In this document: positions 56,621-64,000 of the stretch, piece by piece
Position numbering within the stretch: position 1 is the first letter of the stretch
How the letters are laid out: each line of letters starts with the position of its first letter
Assembly (NCBI RefSeq): GCF_022919575.1
Contig: NZ_CP095071.1
Coordinates: 2,108,001 to 2,172,000, forward strand
DNA length: 64,000 bases
Direction of reading: 5' to 3'
From: Gracilibacillus salinarum
GTDB taxonomy: Bacteria > Bacillota > Bacilli > Bacillales > Amphibacillaceae
Position numbers and translations under genes: made by a program
The notes under the pieces: model-generated
What the model was told of the DNA's origin: nothing
Database searches by the model: none
Seen by the model: the letters and a program-made list of their open reading frames with translations, nothing else

Positions 56621-56639
56621 GTTGATACTCCCTTACTTT

Positions 56640-57938
56640 TTAGTAATATTCCGGTAACCATTCACCATGTGCTTCGATCAGATCATCACAAAGCGCTACT
56701 ATGTCATCGAGCGATAGTTCTGCTGCTGTATGCGGATCGAGCATGGCTGCCTGATAAATTTTTTGTTTGCTACGTGTTCGAGCCGCTTCCATCGTTAGCA
56801 GCTGTGTGTTGATATTAGTCCGGTTCAATGCTGCCAGCTGCTCTGGTAACTCTCCGACATGTGTTGGTGTGACACCGCTCGCGTCGACTAGACAAGGGAC
56901 TTCGACGACAGCTTTTTCAGGCAAGTTACGAATTAAGCCACCCGTATTTTGAACATTTCCGCCTATTTTGAACGGCTGATTTGTTTCCATAGCTTCAATA
57001 ATGTAAGAGCCATATTCATGAGTCCGTTCGTGCGTTAAATGCTGATCATTCACCAATTCATTACGCATTTTCTTCCAACCTTCAATCTGATTCACACAAC
57101 GACGTGGGTATTCGTCAAGCGGAATCTGAAAACGATCAATTAATTCGGGATACTTACTTTTGATAAAATATGGATGATACTCTGCATTATGCTCTGAGGA
57201 TTCCGTTACGTAATAGCCGAATTTATCCATTAATTCAAAACGGACCATGTCATCATGCTTTTCTTGCTGCTTTTGCTTCGCTCGTTTTTTAATTTCGGGA
57301 TATAGATCTTTTCCGTCACGGGTAATTTCGAGCAACCACGCCATATGATTAATACCTGCAATCTTCCATTGAATATTATCCTTTGGCATGTCCAGCGAAT
57401 CGAGCAGATGATCTGCACAAACCTGAACACTATGACACAGTCCTACTGTTTTGATCCCTTCTTCGAGCATCACATTCGTCAACACCGCCATCGGATTCGT
57501 ATAATTTAAAAACCATGCATCTGGACAAACTTCCTTCATATCACGGGCGAATTCTTTCATGACTGGAATCGTTCTCAAATTACGGAAAATACCGCCGATC
57601 CCAAGCGTATCCGCAATCGTCTGCCGGAGTCCATATTTTTTCGGAATCTCAAAGTCCGTTATCGTACAAGGATCATAGCCGCCGACTTGAATCGCATTGA
57701 TCACATATTTCGCGCCTCGCAGTGCTTCTTTTCGATCTTGATAGGCCTTTACTTTGACTGTCGGTGCTATACTGCTCTTCATATTATTCAACATCATTTC
57801 AGAATCATGTAAACGTTCTTGATCAATATCAAATAGGGCAAATTCAAAATCCTTAAGCGCCTCCACTGTCATACAATCCCCTAACACATTCTTCGCAAAA
57901 ACCGTACTTCCAGCACCTAAAAAAGTTATCTTTGACAA
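56640..57938 (-). CDS. melA: Alpha-galactosidase/alpha-glucosidase, GH4
   Basis: 432-residue NAD+ and Mn2+-dependent glycosidase. Rossmann start KITFLGAGSTVFAKN, metal-site Cys in VGLCHSVQ (family motif CHS/GHP), and NYTNPMAVLTN. The MelA subgroup acts on alpha-galactosides such as melibiose. First enzyme gene downstream of the AraC gene, with the GH36 gene following, so two alpha-galactosidases of different mechanism share one operon. The exact substrate is inference. Confidence 0.9.
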   Translation of the reverse strand: MSKITFLGAGSTVFAKNVLGDCMTVEALKDFEFALFDIDQERLHDSEMMLNNMKSSIAPTVKVKAYQDRKEALRGAKYVINAIQVGGYDPCTITDFEIPKKYGLRQTIADTLGIGGIFRNLRTIPVMKEFARDMKEVCPDAWFLNYTNPMAVLTNVMLEEGIKTVGLCHSVQVCADHLLDSLDMPKDNIQWKIAGINHMAWLLEITRDGKDLYPEIKKRAKQKQQEKHDDMVRFELMDKFGYYVTESSEHNAEYHPYFIKSKYPELIDRFQIPLDEYPRRCVNQIEGWKKMRNELVNDQHLTHERTHEYGSYIIEAMETNQPFKIGGNVQNTGGLIRNLPEKAVVEVPCLVDASGVTPTHVGELPEQLAALNRTNINTQLLTMEAARTRSKQKIYQAAMLDPHTAAELSLDDIVALCDDLIEAHGEWLPEYY

Positions 57939-57996
57939 GTGATTCCCTCCTTATGATTCGCAAAAAATTGCTTCCTACTGCTTCTATCATAAAAAG

Positions 57997-58016
57997 GTTT
58001 ACAACCGTTTACAATC
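57997..58016 (-). promoter_or_regulatory. Tandem 10-bp direct repeat upstream of the GH4 gene
   Basis: GTTTACAACC (57997-58006) and GTTTACAATC (58007-58016), directly adjacent, one helical turn apart, 59 bp upstream of the GH4 start. On the minus strand the same bases also give a cre-like TTGTAAACGGTTGTA. It could be bound by the AraC protein just upstream or by CcpA. Confidence 0.6.
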
Positions 58017-58051
58017 GTAAATATCGATGAAATGAGTAATATATTGCTCTA

Positions 58052-58936
58052 TCAATCGATAAAAAGGCGATCCACCGGCATAACGGATTTGCTTTGGCGA
58101 TATGCACTTGGTGTTTCGTGAAGTAACTGCTTGAATACCTTAGTGAAATAATTACTACTGGCATATCCAACCGCAAAAGCGATCTCCTCAATCGAATCTT
58201 CGGTTTGCTGCAATAATTCAAGTGCCCTTTCAATACGTACCTTCGTCAGAAATTGAATCGGTGTTTGTTTGAAATGTTTAGAAAATAATCGCGTGAAATG
58301 ATATTTGGATAAACCAGAAATAACAACAATATCATCCAAGCCAATATCAGCTGCATAGTTTTTTTCAATAAAGGTCACTGCCTTCGCTACTGCAACAGGG
58401 AGATCAGCTTCCTGACGCTCTTCATATTCGACATATTGTAAGTACTCCATCAGAAAAGAATACGCGTAAGCTGAAGCATCATAGCCATGCTGAATCCCGG
58501 TTGTCTCAATAATATCGAGCAAACGAAAAATATGCTTAATTGGTCGCGAGTGCAGTGGCAAATGACTAATGTGGCCCGCTTTTTCAGTGATCCGCTCATA
58601 TTGACTGTTCACTTCATCCCCATACAATGTAATAAACGCAAACTCCCAATGCGAAGAATCGTCAGGTAAATAATAGCAATGATCACTAGGAATCTTTACA
58701 AAAAAAGCGTCCCCTTTTTCCAATTGGTGGATGGTCTCTCCGATTCGTATCGCGCCCCGACCATCCAACGTATATTGAAAGACAATGCGACCATGCTCCG
58801 CTCGTTGCAGGCCATCCCATCTGTAACTCTCTTCTGTTTGCTTTTCTTTCCCGATCGCATGCAAGCCTGCTACGCGCTCCTGATGCTCCCCTTTGAAACG
58901 AAAACCATAGGTATGATGCTTGGCATAAGATTGCAT
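58052..58936 (-). CDS. AraC-family regulator (alpha-galactoside operon)
   Basis: 294 residues from ATG 58936 with AAGGAGGG upstream. An N-terminal cupin (~20-160, GAIRIGETIHQLEKGDAFFVKIPSDHCYYLPD) and a C-terminal two-HTH domain (~195-290: LDDIVVISGLSKYHFTRLFSKHF and IEEIAFAVGYASSNYFTKVFKQ). Upstream of GH4 and GH36 on the same strand, 112 bp before GH4. Likely activator for alpha-galactoside use. Confidence 0.9.
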   Translation of the reverse strand: MQSYAKHHTYGFRFKGEHQERVAGLHAIGKEKQTEESYRWDGLQRAEHGRIVFQYTLDGRGAIRIGETIHQLEKGDAFFVKIPSDHCYYLPDDSSHWEFAFITLYGDEVNSQYERITEKAGHISHLPLHSRPIKHIFRLLDIIETTGIQHGYDASAYAYSFLMEYLQYVEYEERQEADLPVAVAKAVTFIEKNYAADIGLDDIVVISGLSKYHFTRLFSKHFKQTPIQFLTKVRIERALELLQQTEDSIEEIAFAVGYASSNYFTKVFKQLLHETPSAYRQSKSVMPVDRLFID

Positions 58937-59041
58937 CCGAATCCCTCCTTCTACACAAATTATATCACTCCTTGATTGACTTCCTACCATAAATCACTTA
59001 AGCTTGCTTTATATATGAGATAATGGAGGAATTGTGAAGTT

Positions 59042-60661
59042 ATGCTACAAGCAACCAATGTTAGTTTACGTTTCGGTGATAAAAAGTTATTTGAAGATGT
59101 CAATATTAAATTTACAGCTGGAAATTGCTACGGCTTAATCGGTGCAAATGGGGCCGGTAAGTCTACTTTTTTGAAAATATTATCAGGAGAACTCGAACCA
59201 CAATCAGGTCATGTTTCTCTTGGCAAAGATGAACGTCTGGCCGTATTAAAGCAGGATCACTTTGCTTATGAAGAATTTGAAGTTTTGAAGACTGTCATCA
59301 TGGGCCACACTCGTTTATATGAAGTGATGCAAGAAAAAGATGCCATTTATGCGAAAGGTGAATTCACGGAAGAAGATGGTATGCGCGCCGCAGAATTAGA
59401 AGGTGAATTCGCTGAAATGAACGGTTGGGAAGCAGAGTCCGATGCTGCCATTCTATTAAAAGGACTTGGCATTAGCGAGGATCTGCATTACAAGACAATG
59501 GCAGAATTATCTGGTTCGGAAAAAGTAAAAGTGTTACTAGCTCAAGCCTTATTTGGCAACCCGGATATCCTATTACTCGATGAGCCGACCAACCACTTGG
59601 ATATTCAGGCAATCCAATGGTTAGAGGAATTTTTAATCAATTTTGAAAATACCGTTATCGTCGTATCCCACGACCGTCATTTCTTAAACAAAGTATGTAC
59701 GCACATCGCGGATGTCGATTACGGAAAGATTGAAATGTATGTTGGGAACTATGATTTCTGGTATGAATCCAGCCAGTTAGCATTACAAATGGCAAAAGAG
59801 CAAAACAAGAAGAAAGAAGAAAAAATGAAGGATTTACAGAACTTCATCGCCCGCTTTAGTGCGAATGCATCGAAATCAAAGCAGGCAACTTCCCGTAAGA
59901 AGATGCTCGATAACATTACACTAGATGATATCAAGCCTTCTTCTCGTCGTTACCCATATGTTGCGTTCACACCTGGCCGCGATATTGGAAACGACTTGTT
60001 ACGTGTTGAAGGTATTTCCAAAACGATTGATGGCGTGAAAGTTCTTGATAATGTCAGCTTTATTTTAAAGCCATATGACAAAGTAGCGTTCGTTGGTCCA
60101 AATGAAATTGCCAAGACTACGTTATTAGATATTTTAATGGGTGAAATGGAACCTGATGAAGGTACTTTCTCTTGGGGTGTCACCACTTCTCAATCTTATT
60201 TCCCTAAAGATAACTCGGAATACTTTGAGGGCAATAATATGACATTAGTGGAGTGGCTTCGCCAATACTCTCCTGAGGATCAGACTGAAACGTTCTTACG
60301 CGGTTTCTTAGGTCGTATGTTATTCTCTGGTGAGCAAGCATTGAAGAAAGCAAACGTCCTGTCCGGTGGTGAAAAGGTTCGTTGTATGCTGTCTAAAATG
60401 ATGTTAAGCAATGCCAACGTACTCGTATTAGATGAGCCAACCAACCACCTTGATCTTGAATCGATTACGTCCTTAAACAATGGTCTGATTAAATTTAAAG
60501 GCTCGATCCTTTTCACTTCTCATGACCATCAGTTTATTAATAGTATCGCCAATCGTCTGATTGAGATTACGCCTAAAGGCATTGTGGATAAAGAGATCAG
60601 CTATGATGAGTATGTAGCAGATCAGAAGCTTCAAAAAGAAATTCAGGCAATGTACGTGTAA
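59042..60661 (+). CDS. ykpA: ABC-F protein, YkpA type
   Basis: 539-residue soluble protein with two ABC domains joined by a linker; ABC-F proteins act on ribosomes, not transport. First Walker A GANGAGKST, Walker B ILLLDEPTNHLD; second signature LSGGEKVRCML and LVLDEPTNHLD. The first signature reads LSGSEKVKV and the second Walker A GPNEIAKTT; both deviations occur in the YkpA subgroup from memory. GGAGG upstream. A strong terminator follows. Confidence 0.9.
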   Translation: MLQATNVSLRFGDKKLFEDVNIKFTAGNCYGLIGANGAGKSTFLKILSGELEPQSGHVSLGKDERLAVLKQDHFAYEEFEVLKTVIMGHTRLYEVMQEKDAIYAKGEFTEEDGMRAAELEGEFAEMNGWEAESDAAILLKGLGISEDLHYKTMAELSGSEKVKVLLAQALFGNPDILLLDEPTNHLDIQAIQWLEEFLINFENTVIVVSHDRHFLNKVCTHIADVDYGKIEMYVGNYDFWYESSQLALQMAKEQNKKKEEKMKDLQNFIARFSANASKSKQATSRKKMLDNITLDDIKPSSRRYPYVAFTPGRDIGNDLLRVEGISKTIDGVKVLDNVSFILKPYDKVAFVGPNEIAKTTLLDILMGEMEPDEGTFSWGVTTSQSYFPKDNSEYFEGNNMTLVEWLRQYSPEDQTETFLRGFLGRMLFSGEQALKKANVLSGGEKVRCMLSKMMLSNANVLVLDEPTNHLDLESITSLNNGLIKFKGSILFTSHDHQFINSIANRLIEITPKGIVDKEISYDEYVADQKLQKEIQAMYV

Positions 60662-60701
60662 AACAGAGAGCAGCTTGAGATAAAAGTATTTTCGTTAATC
60701 A

Positions 60702-60760
60702 AAAGCCAAACGAAACACAAAATGTTTCCAACTAACATTCGTGGTGCGTTTGGCTTTTTT
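60702..60760 (+). terminator. Terminator after ykpA
   Basis: AAAGCCAAACG (60702-60712) pairs with CGTTTGGCTTT (60747-60757), with a 34-nt inner loop that can itself fold; ends in six T residues. Confidence 0.85.
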
Positions 60761-60867
60761 GATGTGCTGTATGGATATACTGAGAAGTAACACGAAGCGC
60801 GAAATATAGGTATCGTGATCAGCTGGGAGACCATTTTGACATGCTTTGTCTGCAAGAATGCCCCTCC

Positions 60868-61330
60868 GTCCTACCACTCCGCGTCCTGCGGGGCACGGCT
60901 GAAGCTAGGCTACTACTCGAGTTACTTCTTTGCTGCCTTGCACCGAGGAAGCCTACTTCGAAGCATTACTGGTAGACGCAGGTGCAGACATTGTGGATCT
61001 TCAGCACCTGCACAATCCCGCGGGAGTCTCCGTGGTTGGCCTACGTTATGGTTTTGCTCTACAACTAATAATACAGCTAGTATTTTGAGCGTGTCCTTTA
61101 GTGTCTATAATATGTAAAATGCCTAGCACCACTGCTTTTAGCTGTTCCATGCGTTGTAGCACTTCCTTAAGCGTAGGAAATATGCGGAGACTCCCGTGGA
61201 ATCAGCGCGAGCTGAAGATCCACTTATGAAAAAAAAGAATTTTCTTTCATAAGTTAGCTGAAGCCGTGCCCACAGGACGCGGAGCATATTTCCGGAGCTT
61301 TGCCAAGCACAATAAAAATGTCATAATCAC
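60868..61330. repeat. Cruciform element A, copy 5 (inverted, without terminal repeats)
   Basis: Reads element A in reverse: CCACTCCGCGTCCTGCGGGG, the extra CTTCGAAGCATTACTGG segment, CCGCGGGAGTCTCCGTGG, then the middle and CGTGGAATCAGCGCGAGCTG, to GCGGAGCATATTTCCGGAGC. Terminal repeats are gone. The ~190 bp from 61331 to 61525 show no gene. Confidence 0.75.
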
Positions 61331-61525
61331 CAAATAGAAATACAATTTTACAGCATTAGATAGATTCTTACTTAGCATAAAATATGATACATCGCTAAAT
61401 AGTCATTACTTCGCAGTATGCTTCAACTACGTATAATTGTACTTAGAAAGTTCCTATTTATTTCTGAGTTGTTCGTTTTTCACATATGCATTTTTTTGTT
61501 ATGTCCCAGTCAATTTTTTACTTTG

Positions 61526-61726
61526 TTAGGATTTATCGCAAGAGAAAGTATAATGTAAAGATAATAAATCACTTTCTACTTCCGGTATTCCACCCGATTC
61601 CTGACATCGGTCACTTGCAAGATTGATTTCATTTTTATGGAAGTAAGCTTGCGTACCGATTAAAAATAGAGTTATTAACAAAGCTAGAGTACATATGCTA
61701 ATCACCATTCTTGTGCTCTTCTTCAT
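61526..61726 (-). CDS. Small membrane-anchored protein, unknown
   Basis: 66 residues: an N-terminal membrane segment (about 6-27, TRMVISICTLALLITLFLIG) then a short outer domain with two cysteines that could form a disulfide (DRCQESGG, FSCDKS). Not recognised. GGAGGTGAGG precedes the start, 19 bp after the phosphotransferase gene, so likely in one operon. Confidence 0.65.
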   Translation of the reverse strand: MKKSTRMVISICTLALLITLFLIGTQAYFHKNEINLASDRCQESGGIPEVESDLLSLHYTFSCDKS

Positions 61727-61745
61727 CAAACCTCACCTCCATATG

Positions 61746-62519
61746 TTAAAAAAATTCATCCATCAGATGATAGTAATCCATTTTCGTTTCATCGACATCT
61801 GGCATTCCATACGCTTCAAGAAAATACGATATATACTCCTTGCCAAAATTAAAGGCAATGCTTCTGACCGCTAGAGCGACATCCTGATACCTGTCGGCGA
61901 TTCCTGTTCTCCCGACGTCAATAAAACCACTGACTTCGCCCTTATTCAGTATAATGTTAGGTAAACAATAGTCACCATGAGTGAAAACGAGATCTTCATT
62001 AGAAGGCTTTTTGAAAAGCAATTCTTCGAAGAGTTTGGATGCCTTCCTCCCTTTTCTTTCCCAATCAAAATCCTCTTCATCCGCAAGGCCATTTTGTACC
62101 CTTCTATTCGCTTCTGTAATTTTAATTTCAAGTGTTTGATCAAACAGACAGCCTGTCGTGTTGACATTGTGTATAACTTGCAGACCAGCGCCCACTTGCT
62201 CCATCAAATCTGTTACATTTGCCAAGTGGACACGCTCAGACGCATTGATTCCTTTAACTTCTGTCATTAATAAGTATTTGTTTTGGTGATCGTTATCATA
62301 ATCAATCACCTCTGGAACGGCTAACTTTCCCTGCAACCAGACTAATCTGTCCTTTTCATCGGACAAATTTTCTACCGCATTCGCTGGTTGTATTTTAAGG
62401 TATTGATTATACGCGGGTCCTTGCAAAAAGTATGTCTTCGCTTCCGAACAGCCAATCGTCATTTGTTTCCATGAAAACCCTTCTACTTTCTTAGATAATC
62501 GATCTGGCAATCCCTTCAT
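61746..62519 (-). CDS. Aminoglycoside phosphotransferase-like protein
   Basis: 257 residues, close to the APH(3') family length (~264). Brenner motif in LVFTHGDYCLPNIILN with the catalytic Asp, metal site in SGFIDVGRTGIADRYQDVALA, and a Lys-bearing N-lobe. Resembles APH(3')-type kinases but the substrate could be another small molecule. ATG 62519 is chosen over an upstream frame start because an AAGGTGG site precedes it. The monooxygenase gene ends 17 bp upstream. Confidence 0.82.
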   Translation of the reverse strand: MKGLPDRLSKKVEGFSWKQMTIGCSEAKTYFLQGPAYNQYLKIQPANAVENLSDEKDRLVWLQGKLAVPEVIDYDNDHQNKYLLMTEVKGINASERVHLANVTDLMEQVGAGLQVIHNVNTTGCLFDQTLEIKITEANRRVQNGLADEEDFDWERKGRKASKLFEELLFKKPSNEDLVFTHGDYCLPNIILNKGEVSGFIDVGRTGIADRYQDVALAVRSIAFNFGKEYISYFLEAYGMPDVDETKMDYYHLMDEFF

Positions 62520-62535
62520 CCCTGTCACCACCTTC

Positions 62536-62835
62536 TCATTTAGTTGGTGATACCAGCTCAAAGTGTTCAACGGTTGGAAAAGGGTCATAAAAGTGATGGA
62601 GTAAACTTTTCCACTCCTGATATTCTTCAGATCCGCGAAAGCCGATAGTGTGAGCTTCTAATGTCTCCCAGCGAACTAGCAATAAATATTTGCCCTTCTC
62701 CTCGATACACCGTTGTAATTCATGTGATAGATACCCTTTCATCGAGGTAATAATTGATGATGCCTCTGCGAAAGTATGTTCAAAATCCACTTCCATTCCT
62801 GACTTCACTTGGAGCATAACCGCTTCTAAAATCAT
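62536..62835 (-). CDS. Antibiotic-biosynthesis monooxygenase (ABM) domain protein
   Basis: 99-residue ABM/heme-degrading-fold protein. Core MILEAVMLQVKSGMEVDFEH and GYLSHELQRCIEEKGKYLLLVRWETLEAHTIGFRGSEEY match the ferredoxin-like ABM domain. AAAGGAG lies 8 nt before the ATG 62835. First gene of a run with the phosphotransferase and small membrane protein. Role unknown. Confidence 0.85.
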   Translation of the reverse strand: MILEAVMLQVKSGMEVDFEHTFAEASSIITSMKGYLSHELQRCIEEKGKYLLLVRWETLEAHTIGFRGSEEYQEWKSLLHHFYDPFPTVEHFELVSPTK

Positions 62836-62976
62836 TTCTATCACTCCTTTAGTTTAGATTCATTTTATATAACCGCCTTACTTTTCGCAATTCCTTACTT
62901 ATTTTTTGAATACCTATCTTTTTTTTCGTTTTGTTTAAATTGAATTTACCAGGATATATATTTTGTGTATGCTTAA

Positions 62977-63000
62977 TATAATAGTTAGAAAACGATTACA
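62977..63000 (+). promoter_or_regulatory. Candidate cre over the yesL-like promoter
   Basis: TATAAT at 62977-62982, then TAGAAAACGATTACA at 62986-63000. The latter matches the catabolite-responsive consensus (WTGNAARCGNWWWCA) in 14 of 15 positions. Placed just downstream of the -10, it would repress as a CcpA roadblock. Confidence 0.6.
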
Positions 63001-63013
63001 GGAGGTTCTTGCA

Positions 63014-63628
63014 ATGAATAAAGGAATGACATCATATATTTCAATCGGAGAATGGCTGTTTAAGATTTTATTGCTTAATCTCTACTGGTTTATCTTTACG
63101 TTGCTTGGTTTAGTGGCATTCGGTATCTTCCCAGCAACAGCTGCATTATTCGCAACGATCAGGCAGGATATCAAAGAAGAGGATGATGTGAAATTATTTC
63201 GCACCTTTTTCCATTATTATAAAAAAGAGTTTCTCAAATCCAATGTATTAGGCTATATTATTGCGATTGCGACAGCTCTAATATTGTTCAATATTCACGT
63301 ATTAGGACTGATGGATGCCTCATTATTTAAATCATTTATGATGGTGATGAGCTATATATTGTTAGCGATTATCGCAATTGTCGCTATTTTTCTATTTCCG
63401 ATCTTTGTGCACTATCAATTTTCATTTCTTGGCTACTTTAAATATTCAGCTATTCTAGCAATCGGCAAACCGATCAAAACAATCATAATGCTCGCCTTGG
63501 TTGCTGGGGTTTGTTATTTCTATTATTCCATACCAGGTTTCATTCCCGCGTTAGGTGTCAGTTTACTAGCTTATCTGATCATGCGGATTGCCTACCCAAC
63601 ATTTGCCCAGGTTGCAGAAGGTGCTTAG
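63014..63628 (+). CDS. yesL: YesL-like DUF624 membrane protein
   Basis: 204-residue membrane protein with about five helices and the DUF624 signature near the start (FGIFPATAALFATIRQ). In other bacteria it sits beside sugar ABC transporters, as in the rhamnogalacturonan cluster of Bacillus subtilis; here no transporter follows within the window. ATG 63014 follows AGGAGG. A cre-like site covers its promoter, fitting carbon catabolite control. Function unproven. Confidence 0.84.
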   Translation: MNKGMTSYISIGEWLFKILLLNLYWFIFTLLGLVAFGIFPATAALFATIRQDIKEEDDVKLFRTFFHYYKKEFLKSNVLGYIIAIATALILFNIHVLGLMDASLFKSFMMVMSYILLAIIAIVAIFLFPIFVHYQFSFLGYFKYSAILAIGKPIKTIIMLALVAGVCYFYYSIPGFIPALGVSLLAYLIMRIAYPTFAQVAEGA

Positions 63629-63635
63629 TTGATAG

Positions 63636-63782
63636 GATTATGTCAACTAGCCTTTGCTAGCCGAGCACCCATGTTGAGATATTTAATGTGCTGGGATACC
63701 GCTTCGGTCAACCACTCCGCGTCCTGCGGGAGTCTACGTGGTTGGCCTACTCTAGGATGTTTGCTCTACAACATATACTTTC
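63636..63782. repeat. Cruciform element A, copy 6 (truncated, inverted)
   Basis: Starts AGGATTATGTCAACTAGCC, continues to CCAACCACTCCGCGTCCTGC and CGGGAGTCTACGTGGTTGG, and ends near CTCTACAAC. Only one half of the element is present, with a single terminal repeat. Confidence 0.75.
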
Positions 63783-63879
63783 TTTGCTTATAAAAAACGG
63801 GCGCGCCTGCGCTTGGTACAGACTATGTAAGGAGACAAAACCAGCCGGGAAACAACCAGATTTGTCTTCTTTCTTTTAA

Positions 63880-64000
63880 AACTCTACAAATCTTGTTGGA
63901 CTGGTTACCACTTTTGGTTCCTTTCTCCCTAAACGATACAAATCTCGTTCCTCTGCTTACCACTTTTGGTTCCTTTCTCCTTAAACGATACAAATCTCGT
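63880..64000. repeat. 52-bp hairpin array, start of another copy (cut by window edge)
   Basis: Same unit as the 44-kb array: CACTTTTGGTTCCTTTCTCC then CTAAACGATACAAATC. GATACAAAT begins at 63935 and 63987, period 52. At least two units; continues beyond the window. Confidence 0.9.

Noticed and set aside
59042..60661. Defective second ATP site in the ABC-F protein
   Set aside because: The altered Walker A (GPNEIAKTT) and first signature (LSGSEKVKV) match what I recall of the YkpA subgroup, so they are not signs of decay. A family alignment would settle it.

Overview
The window is chromosomal DNA of a low-G+C Gram-positive bacterium of the Bacillaceae. The evidence is AGGAGG-type ribosome binding sites, an S-box (SAM-I) riboswitch, a LiaIH/LiaFSR envelope-stress locus, the ypmR-ypmS pair, topB, a yrkF-yrkH-yrkI-yrkJ sulfur cluster, a YkpA-type ABC-F protein and a SleL/YaaH-like spore-type LysM-GH18 enzyme. 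The plant-sugar genes and the many small intergenic repeats recall the halotolerant Gracilibacillus/Oceanobacillus/Virgibacillus branch; that assignment is inference. No rRNA, tRNA, CRISPR array or phage is visible.

Layout. 1-1.3 kb: truncated cardiolipin synthase and a small heat shock protein. 1.4-5.3 kb: riboswitch-controlled O-acetylhomoserine sulfhydrylase fused to a CoA-binding-like domain, then ypmR-ypmS. 5.3-9.1 kb: liaR, liaS, liaF, a repeat array, liaH and liaI. 9.2-12.6 kb: small accessory genes separated by repeats. 12.6-17.1 kb: pectin cluster (two AraC regulators, pectinesterase, solute-binding lipoprotein). 17.4-18.0 kb: HepT/MntA toxin-antitoxin pair. 18.9-25.0 kb: GH2 enzyme overlapped by a DUF5107-TPR protein. 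25-33.7 kb: small single-domain enzymes (PhzF, GNATs, NUDIX, GrpB, maltose-type acetyltransferase). 33.8-37.4 kb: LysM-GH18 and GH35. 37.6-39.6 kb: minimal tyrosine recombinase and a cation/proton antiporter. 40.5-43.9 kb: ABC transporter with a two-component system whose regulator has a stop codon. 45-49 kb: topB and small genes. 49.6-53.1 kb: thioredoxin-like protein and a persulfide/sulfite cluster with CsoR/CstR-like operators. 54.4-58.9 kb: AraC, GH4 and GH36 alpha-galactosidase operon. 59-63.6 kb: ykpA, a monooxygenase/phosphotransferase operon and a YesL-like protein.

Functional logic. Much of the window serves plant polysaccharide use: pectin de-esterification, beta-galactoside cleavage (GH2, GH35) and alpha-galactoside cleavage (GH4, GH36), with AraC activators and cre-like or direct-repeat control sites. 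The enzymes lack secretion signals, so oligosaccharides are presumably imported, yet no sugar permease is present here.

The most unusual content is between genes. (i) Arrays of a 51-52-bp unit built on GATACAAATC and its inverted partner occur at four places, keeping the period although the sequence drifts; a separate array after ypmS has a 21-bp period, so both periods are close to whole helical turns. (ii) A ~0.5-kb element with terminal inverted repeats and two ~115-bp cruciforms occurs in three full and several broken copies. (iii) A ~150-bp three-hairpin element occurs about ten times, once inserted just after a start codon. (iv) A 150-bp inverted-repeat element has a perfect 8-bp target duplication. 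None encodes an obvious protein.
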